A DNA stretch of 64,000 nt, taken from positions 18,342,569 to 18,406,568 of the forward strand of contig CM033395.1 of assembly GCA_019426215.1 (NCBI GenBank), read 5' to 3'. This stretch comes from Buddleja alternifolia. Lineage: Eukaryota; Streptophyta; Magnoliopsida; Lamiales; Scrophulariaceae. Below the pieces are notes generated by a model. It had not been told where the DNA came from. It was given only the letters and a program-made list of their open reading frames with translations, and ran no database searches. The position numbers and the translations under genes were made by a program. This document shows, piece by piece, positions 56,441 through 64,000 of this stretch (its first letter is position 1; each line of letters starts with the position of its first letter).

Positions 56441-58303
56441 CTGAAAATTCTATGGGATACCTCTTTTACCTGCACAATGATCAAAGGATCATTGTTGCTT
56501 TACAAAAAGATGAGTTCATTCAAGAAGGAGGAGCGGGTAGAACGATTGTTCTAGAAGAACAAAATGAAAACCCACTGGATACATCTACACATGGAGTGAG
56601 AACCGAACCTTCTGTAACACAACCACATCCACGACGATCGAATAGAGTATCTCAACCGCCTGAGAGGTACGAATATCTAATGCAGAGGGAGTTGGATCTC
56701 CATTCTGTGTTAGAGGGGGATCATGGAGATGATCCCTCCACTTTTGATCAAGCGATGGTGGATGTGGATGCTGCTAGATGGCATGAAGCTATGCAAACTG
56801 AGATCGATTCGATGCATGCAAACCAAGTCTGGAAACTTGTAGACCAACCTGAAGGGGTAAAACCAATCGGGTGTAAATGGATCTACAAGAGAAAGATTGG
56901 TGTTGATGGCAAAGTAGACACCTACAAAGCCAGGCTAGTGGCGAAAGGGTATAGCTAGTCAAAAGGAAGGAATTGACTACCAAGAAACCTTCTCGCCAGT
57001 GGCTATGATCAAATCAATAAGGATTCTACTTGCAATAGCAGCACACCTAGATTATGAAATATGGGAAATGGATGTCAAAACTGCTTTCCTAAATGGATTC
57101 CTAGAAGAGGATATCTATATGGAACAGCCTAAAGGTTTTGAATCCGAGGAGCATATTCATAAGGTGTGTAAACTTGAGAGATCCATTTATGGACTCAAAC
57201 AAGCGTCTCGTAGCTGGAATCTACGTTTTGATGAGGTTGTCAAAGAATTTGACTTCATCAAAAACAAAGACGAGCCCTGTGTATACAAGAAGGTCAGTGG
57301 GAGCAAGTTGACATTCCTAGTGTTATATGTAGATGACATATTACTCATTAGGAATGACATAGGAATGCTCACCACAACCAAGAAGTGGCTTTCGAGTACA
57401 TTCTCCATGAAAGACTTGGGAGAAGCGACCTATATTCTAGGGATTCGGATCTATAGAGATCGAACCAAAAGAATGATAGGACTCTCTCAAGCCCTTTACT
57501 TTGAAAAGGTCCTAAAAAGGTATAGGATGGAAGATTCTAAGAAAGGGTTCCTACCAATGAGACATGGGATACATCTTTCGAAATCTATGTGTCCTCAAAG
57601 TGAGGAAGATAGAAAAGAAATGAACATTATACCCTATGCGTCTGCTGTGGGCAGCTTGATGTACGCGATGCTCTGTACTAGACCCGACATTGCTTATGTT
57701 GTGAGCGTTGTTAGTCGATTTCAAGCAAACCCTGGTAAGGAACATTGGATAGCTGTGAAGAATTTCCTAAAGTATCTGAAAAGAACTAAGGATGTGATTC
57801 TCACCTGTGGAAGTGGTGACCTGAGGGTGGACGGGTACACTGATTCGGATTTCCAATCTGATGTTGATGACCGGAAATCCACCTCGGGATTTGAATTTAC
57901 TCTAAATGGTGGAGCAGTGACTTGGAAAAGTTCCAAGCAAAGCACAATCGCAGACTCCACCACAGAGGCTGAATACATAGCTGCCTTGGAGGCAGCTAAA
58001 GAAACTATTTGGATTAGGAAGTTCGTTGAGGAAATTCAAGTGGTTCCTAGCATAAAGCTCTCGTTGCCACTTTATTGTGACAACACCGGAGCTATAGCGC
58101 AAGCGAAGGAACCTAGGTCTCACAATAAATCCAAACACATAGAGAGGAGATATCACATCATAAGAGAGATCGTTGCACGAGCTGTTCAGAAAATAGTCTC
58201 AGCCGACAATGTCGCTGATCCATTGACCAAGCCATTGGCACAGGCGGTGCTGGAAAAACATCTCGAAAAGATGGGTATTAAATACCACAGCAAATGGCAT
58301 TGA
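56441..58303 (+). pseudogene. Copia-B reverse transcriptase / RNase H (long intact stretch)
   Basis: 56452-56958 covers the linker and RT start (ARWHEAMQTEIDSMHANQVW, RLVAKGYS). A frameshift with TAG near 56956 follows. 56999-58303 is then an intact 434-codon frame: MDVKTAFLNGFLEEDIYM, RSIYGLKQASRSWN, catalytic LYVDDILLI, FSMKDLGEATYILGI, RNase H motifs DSDFQSDVDDRKSTSG, TTEAEYIA and LYCDNTGAIA, and the end SADNVADPLTKPLA. It is the best preserved pol part of the four copia elements. Confidence 0.88.
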
Positions 58304-58318
58304 GTGCAAGTGGAAGAT

Positions 58319-59929
58319 TGTTAGAGTATATGCCCTCGAATGCCATAAAGAGGATTGATTTATAGGGCATAAACATTGTAACTAAACTAAGATTTTTCCG
58401 TTAATATAAGGCAGTTGATTGTTGTTTTTTTATAGGCATTTATAAGGTGTGAATAAACAACGTAAAGTCCTTGATGACAAGGAGAACCTTTTACCTCCTA
58501 TAGGATAGGAGGAAAGACACTAGAATGGTTTGACCCTTGACATCTAAAAGGGTTCGCAAGTCTAAGAAATATTGATTGGGCATCAATAGTGAATAAAGAC
58601 TTGTATGATGTAAGTTTCGACAGAGAAAGTTCCAGTCGTACACTATGGAAATGGTAGTGGGAACTTATATCATAGACGTGTCAGTTGGACTGATATGTTC
58701 GAACACGGCTCGCATTAGTCCATCACATGGGTATTCACTCATTGATAGTTAATGATGAAACTGATAAGTAGTGATAAGTACGTGTGAACCTCTGACCTGA
58801 GAAATCAAGTTGAAGATGTACTTGTGACATCAAGTCTGTCATTAGAGTAGTTAGATTCAAATCACCTGTTGGTGGAATCGACCTCGAAGTGCAACTTGAT
58901 GGGCAAGTAGCATTGTTAACTGATTTGCAATATGGAATTTATTCTCTCATAAGTGAATGAGTAAAATATCCTATGCGATCATGAATAAGTAAGGATGAAA
59001 GTCTTTGGCCAAAGCATTTAAATACCTCAACTTATTATGAGCTTAGGCATATGGTCAAGTTATATGACTTTGACTTTAAATCATGACTCTTACTTGACTG
59101 GGATATAAGAATAACAGGTTTATACACGTACGGTATTCACGGCGTAAAGGTTTGGAATGATCTTATTCATTCGTTCTCAATTGGGTTACGGTGTGAGCCA
59201 CGAGACTGGCTAGGTGTCACTCACACCCTTTTGAATTTCTCTCAATTGCCTTTTGAGACGAACCTAAAGAGTCGCGCTTAAAGGAAGTGCAAAAGGAAAA
59301 ACATGGGAAAAAGACTTGAGAGAAATCCACGGCATTGAATGCCGTAATTAATTAATTAATTAATTTTTGGATAATTAATTAATTAATTAAATTAATGAGT
59401 TAATTAATTTCTTGGAGAAATTGAATTATAAATTAATTAGGAATTGAATTAATTGGATTATCAATTTATTTATTAGATAAATAAATTATCCGATTAATTA
59501 ATTAGCAAGCAAGACGAAAGCCCGAAGGCTTCCGAGCCCACTAAGGGGCGGCCAAATAGACGCCCAAATAGGGCTCTTGCATGCTAGTGTTGTTGTTTCA
59601 TAATGATATAAATATATCACAAGGTGAAAAATAACACAAAGCAACTTACATAACTTTCTCTCCAAGAAAAAGTCTCCCACCTCTCTCTCTCTCTCTCCCT
59701 AGCCGTCTTTGACAAGGAAGAAAGCAGGAATTTTTTCGTTTTTGATTCCGGCGTGACGAATTAGAGACGTTGGCAAATTCGGCGTTAGAGAAAAGAATCA
59801 CGTTCAGAAATCAACATACGCGAGAACGGTAATTTTTCTATACACAATTAAACACGAGGATTAGAGATGATTCGGGCTTTGAGAATTGAATTTACTTTCC
59901 GCTGCGTTTTATTCGTATAATTCCCAACA
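58319..59929 (+). repeat. Copia-B 3' LTR
   Basis: It starts directly after the purine tract gcaagtggaagat (about 58306-58318) and ends TTCCCAACA before the TSD. The shared LTR motif lies at 59257-59276. Confidence 0.93.
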
Positions 59930-60546
59930 GGAAGATGCCATATACTAAGTTTAAATCTAAACTCTACTAAGTTTAGTGGAGGGAACGGATGCCTAGCACC
60001 CTTTACTAACTAAGTATAATTTTTAATTGGGAGAATTCATGTTCTAAACATTTATCTTAGTCTCACTTTGCACATTATTATATTTACATAGTGCATATTG
60101 ATAACATACATGTTTTATACAACTAATAAACATGCATCGAAAGCAATAAACCAACACATTTATCCATGCGCTTTATCTAGAGGGCCTAAGTTAATATTAA
60201 AAGAAAAGCCTAGCTAATCTTCTTGGGCTCCAAGCTCCTCTTCTTTTGGATTGATCTCTTCGTGAAGGCTTATTCTATTTCTATCTATTACATGAGATTA
60301 AATTAATAACCTATACATAATTCTAGAAATAAAATAAACGGGCTCAAATTCGGCCCTTACAACCCATCAAAAGAAATACAATCAAAAGAAAGCAACCTAA
60401 GCCCATGAATAAATGTTACCATCACATAATACATTCTTGCGTTATTTAAAACATTTATGTTGGTGATTAGGTTAATAATTAATTAGTCCAACTAATTTAT
60501 TTCCTCAATAAAATTCCAAATTTTATTGGCATTTATGATAATAAAC

Positions 60547-60735
60547 TTAGGGGTGGCAATTTGGGTTCAAAAATATATTTCCAACCCAACCCAACTAGGT
60601 TTTAGTTGAGTTGGGTCCTAAGTTTTTTCTCTTTGGTTCCAATTGGGTTGGTTTCCTATTAATATATGGGTCAAATTGGAATATAAGTTGGGTCCAAATT
60701 GGGTCTAATTTAGTTCGAAATTTAATACACACCCA
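60547..60735. repeat. hAT-like terminus (TAGGGGTGGCAATTTGGGTT) and AACCCAACCC-rich sequence
   Basis: TAGGGGTGGCAATTTGGG is a terminus common to hAT-type MITEs of plants. The matching right end was not found; it may have been replaced by the minisatellite that follows. Confidence 0.45.
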
Positions 60736-61350
60736 ACACACAATTTACACAAACACATGAACACATTTACACACACAACACACTCTTTACACACACTACA
60801 CACACTACACACTTTTTCACACACACTACACACTTTTTCATACACACAACACACTTTCACACACACTACACACATCTTTAGACACAGTGCATATTTTTTA
60901 CACACACTACACACTTTTTCACACGCAATGCACATTTTTTACACACACTACACATATTTTCACACACAATGCACACTTTTTACACACACTACATATTTTT
61001 ACACACATTACACACTTTTTCACACACTATACACATTTTCATGCATAATGCACACTTTTTACACACACTACACACTTTTTTCACACACAATGCACATGTT
61101 TTACACATACTACACACATTTTCACACACAATGCTCACTTTTTACACAGACTACACACATTATACACACACATAACACACTTTTTACACACACTACACAC
61201 ATTTACACACGCACAACACACGTTTTCAATCACAATGCACACTTTTTACACACACTATACTTTTTCACACACACTACACATTTTTTACACACACTTCACA
61301 CTTTTACACACACAATGCACATTTTTTTACACACACCACACACTTTTTAG
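60736..61350. repeat. Minisatellite: ACACACTACACACTTTTTC-type units
   Basis: More than 600 bases of units of about 20-23 bases (ttttacacacactacacac alternating with tttcacacacaatgcacac). The apparent 197-codon ORF here (HTHYTLFHT-like repeats) is a by-product of the repeat and not a gene. Confidence 0.88.
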
Positions 61351-61688
61351 TAGGGGTGTAAACGAGCCGAGTCAAACCGAACGAGATGTTGTTCAAGCTT
61401 GTTTGAAATACAATCGATCTTCAAAATTTGTGGTTAAGCTTGTTTGATTATTAATCGAGTCGAGCTCAAACGAGCTTTAATCGAATCTAACGCGAGTCGA
61501 GCTCGAGTAGTTTGATTTTTTTTACATGTTTTTATTATTTTTTACTAATCGAGCCGAGCATCAAAACTTATCAACCACAAAAAGTTGTTCAAGCTTGGTT
61601 TGATAAATTAACGAATCGAGCTCAAACGAGCTTTTATCGATCGAGCTTGAGTTGAGTATCGAGTAACTTGGTTCGTCTTTCACCCCTA
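61351..61688. mobile_element. hAT-like MITE with 8 bp TSD
   Basis: Ends TAGGGGTG and CACCCCTA are inverted repeats. The flanks CTTTTTAG (61343-61350) and CTTTTTAA (61689-61696) match at 7 of 8 positions, the 8 bp duplication expected for hAT. The interior has inverted cgagctcaaacgag-type segments and no ORF. It sits at the edge of the minisatellite. Confidence 0.75.
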
Positions 61689-62405
61689 CTTTTTAAACAT
61701 ACTACATGCTTAGTGAGAATCTTATATTTAAATAAATAACTTAATTAAAAAATCCTCCAAGAATCATTAATTAATTATTTCATTTAAATAAATAATATTC
61801 AATAAAAACAATTTGGGTTCGATTTCATCAAATATAAATTACCAACCATTGGCATATTTAAATTCAATTAATTAGGCCCAAAACTAATTTATTGAAAAAT
61901 CCATATTTTTAATTAAAATAATTTGGGCTTATTTAATTAAATCCGGGTCATCATCCTTTTGACCCACCTGGATAATTAAAATAGCCCAAAACCCATTTAT
62001 TTAAAAAATTGGACCCGAGGAAAAATAACCCGACCTTTTAGGACCCGGGCCCACGAAGGCCCCCGTGTGCTAGGCGCACGACACGACGTGTGCGTGCCAT
62101 GCACCCAGCGCAAGGCTAGGGTGGCCTGGCGCTTTGTAATTTCTCGCACTGCGCCTATGCGCACAACGTGCGCTGGGCATGCAAATTGCGCACATTGTTC
62201 CCGTTGCGTTCGTCACGGGGTTTTTCCGACCCGGTTCTCACAAAAATCAGATTTTTCAATTCACAAATCATCATACTACAACATACATGAATTAAACGCA
62301 GAAAAATCATGAATTACCATCACAACAAAACATATTCAAAAACATGCTTCGAAAACATGAAAATCACATAATCACGTAATCAATTAAATATGGAAATCAG
62401 AGATT

Positions 62406-62418
62406 GGCTCTGATACCA
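62406..62418 (-). other. Copia-A primer-binding site (initiator tRNA-Met type)
   Basis: On the - strand TGGTATCAGAGCC, the canonical copia site, lies one base from the LTR end. Confidence 0.92.
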
Positions 62419-62419
62419 C

Positions 62420-64000
62420 TGTAGGGATTTTTAAACATAAAAACGCACCAGAAAGAAAAATCTCCCATGTGGCTCATCTTGATTTCACATATTTAAATTG
62501 GGTTTCAAATTCAATTACAGTTCTTCGCGTATGTTTAATTCTGAACCAGCTTTGCAATCCCTTCTTGAACAGCAAATTCGTCGCTGTCTCAAAATTGCCA
62601 CGTCGGAGTCAAAAGTGAAAAGTCCTTCTTTTCTTCTCTTGGAGGATGGCTAGAGAGAGAGAGGTTGGATTGTTTTTGACTTGGAGAGAAAGTTATGACT
62701 TAATCACTTGGTTAATTTTTTACTAAGTAGTATATTTATACTATAATAGAAAACAATAACCCAGGCTACTAATTCCCTCATGCGGATGCCCACTTTAAGG
62801 CTTTTAAAGCCTTCGGGCTTTAGTCCTATTTTGCTATTTAATTAATTAAATAATTAATATTATTTATCCAATAAATAAATTAATTAAATAATCAATTAAA
62901 TCCACGTTAATTTTATAATTAAATTTCTCTAAGGAATTAATTAATTCATTAACTTAATTAATTAATAAAATTTTCTAATGATTAATTAATTAATTAATCA
63001 CGATATCGAATACCGAAAAATTCTCTCAAGTCTTTTCCATGATTTTTCCTTTTGCACTTCTTTTAAGCGCGACTCTTTAGGTTCGTCTCAAAAGGCAATT
63101 GGGAGGAAACCAAAAGGATGTGAGTAACACCTAGTCAGTCACGTGGCTCACATAGTATCTCAATTGAGAACAAATGAATAAGATCATTCCAAACCTTATA
63201 CGCTGTGAATACCGTACGAGTATAAACCTTTTATTCTTATATCCCAGTCAAGTGAGAGTCATGGTTTTAGTCAAACTCACATGACTTGATCATATGCTTA
63301 GCTCATAATGAATCGAGGTCAATGAGTATACGTTCATGTCCAACATGAGTATCTCTTTAGCTTTGGCCAAAGACTTTTAACCTCACTCATTCATGGCTGT
63401 ATAGGATATTTTGATCAAATCACTTATGAGAGAATAAATCTCATTTTGCTAATCAGTTAAGAATGCTACTTACCCATCAAGTCGCACTTCGAGGTCGATC
63501 CCACCAAAGGGTGAATTGGATCAAATTACTCTAATGATAGACTTGATGTCACAAGTACATCTTCAACTCGATTCCTCAGGTCTAAGGTTCACGCTTACCT
63601 ATCACAACTTATCAGTTTCATCATTGACTGTCAGTGAGTGAATGCCTATGTGATGAAACCGATGTGAGCCATGTTCGAACATATCAGTCCAACTGATATG
63701 TCTAGGACATAAGTTCCCACTATCATTCCCATAGTGTGCGACTGACACTTTCTCTGTCAAAACTTACGTCATACAAGTCTTTATCCTGAATTGATGTCCA
63801 GTCAATACTCTCTTAGACTTGCGATTCCTATTTAGATAATAAGGATCAAACCCTTCTAGTACCATTATTCCTAACCCATAGGAGGTAGAAGGTTTGCCTC
63901 ATTATCAAGGACTTTTACGTTGTTTATTAACACCTTACAAATGCCTATAAGAAAACAATAAGATAATGCCTTATATATAATGAAAAGGTATTGTTTAGTT
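62420..64000 (-). repeat. Copia-A 5' LTR (continues beyond window)
   Basis: On the + strand it begins TGTAGGGATTT. It carries the LTR motif in reverse (CGCGACTCTTTAGGTTCGTC at about 63068-63087), a TATA-like stretch near 62729-62742 and the (TTAATTAA)n block at 62840-63000. By comparison with Copia-B about 50-60 bases of the outer end are missing from the window. Confidence 0.88.

Larger units (their letters stand above)
50899..59929 (+). mobile_element. Copia-B: full-length copia element inserted in Copia-A (antisense, same family)
   Basis: Two 1611-base LTRs start TGTTAGAGTATATGC and end TTCCCAACA. The TSD GGAAG is at 50894-50898 and 59930-59934. A tRNA-Met-type primer site follows the 5' LTR and a purine tract precedes the 3' LTR. 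The interior has gag, a damaged protease region, integrase and RT-RNase H. The uninterrupted version of its target sequence is present in its own leader (53932-53936 and flanks, opposite strand), which proves insertion into a relative. Confidence 0.95.
59935..62405 (-). other. Copia-A leader, part proximal to 5' LTR, with insertions
   Basis: Read on the - strand it aligns by eye with 52524-53930 of Copia-B (GC-rich patch at 62045-62215, AT-rich stretch at 61700-61990). A block of about 1.16 kb (60548-61710) has no counterpart in Copia-B and consists of repeats and a MITE. Confidence 0.8.
35720..64000 (-). mobile_element. Copia-A: old - strand copia element split by two nested insertions (5' LTR runs off window)
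   Basis: Remaining segments of this element: 5' LTR (64000+ to 62420), leader (62419-59935 and 50893-50372), gag (50371-49674 and 36714-36600), protease (36562-36194) and integrase start (36181-35720). It is interrupted by Copia-B (50899-59929) and Gypsy-1 (36720-49668), each with its own 5 bp TSD. Homology ends near 35720 in the integrase core, so RT, RNase H and the 3' LTR are missing. Confidence 0.88.

Noticed and set aside
60757..61350. 197-codon ORF of His/Thr/Tyr repeats
   Set aside because: It is a direct translation of the ACACACTACACAC minisatellite; overlapping frames are also open and no initiation context or domain is present.

Overview
This window is nuclear DNA from a flowering plant, probably a eudicot. 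It is AT-rich and dominated by Ty1/copia and Ty3/gypsy (Athila-type) LTR retrotransposons, plant-type MITEs and satellite-like tandem repeats. It holds one recognisable host gene, which has plant-type introns. No rRNA, tRNA, CRISPR array or prokaryotic operon was seen. The species cannot be named from the sequence.

Layout. 1-5.2 kb: 3' part of a decayed copia element (Copia-C, + strand) and its 3' LTR. 5.2-6.4 kb: gypsy-type LTR remnant. 6.4-11.1 kb: AT-rich tandem repeats (an ACGTA-rich array with a ~175 bp higher-order period, then a ~180 bp satellite) interrupted by an Athila-type solo LTR with a 5 bp target-site duplication (TSD) AATAA. 11.2-12.5 kb: copia solo-LTR-like block (- strand). 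13.35-14.14 kb: Harbinger-type MITE. 14.3-20.7 kb: scrambled copia (Copia-D), with - strand pieces surrounding an inverted + strand INT-RT piece. 20.7-22.3 kb: another copia-type LTR. 22.29-30.33 kb: complete Athila-like element (Gypsy-2, TSD TTAGC) that carries gag-protease but no RT, RNase H or integrase. 30.86-34.18 kb: the host gene, three exons on the - strand, encoding a 328-residue protein with a GST-N-like region followed by a hemerythrin-like region; a Harbinger-like element lies in its first intron. 35.27-35.63 kb: Stowaway-like MITE.

35.7-64 kb is one nested structure. An old copia element on the - strand (Copia-A; 5' LTR at 62,420 to beyond the window end) was interrupted twice: by a 12.9 kb Athila element (Gypsy-1, 36,720-49,668, TSD ACCAC) and by a 9 kb copia of its own family in the opposite orientation (Copia-B, 50,899-59,929, TSD GGAAG). 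The broken Copia-A gag reads on across the Gypsy-1 insertion. A minisatellite and a hAT-like MITE also sit in the Copia-A leader.

The observations I find most interesting run across elements. Each Athila-type LTR carries its own short palindrome word near the TATA region; in Gypsy-1 and Gypsy-2 the same word recurs behind pol. Two small hairpins in the 3' part of Athila elements are conserved, one with a compensatory base-pair change. Gypsy-2 is an RT-less gag-protease element. Most coding lesions fit C-to-T / G-to-A decay. These rest on reading alone; no database search or alignment was run.
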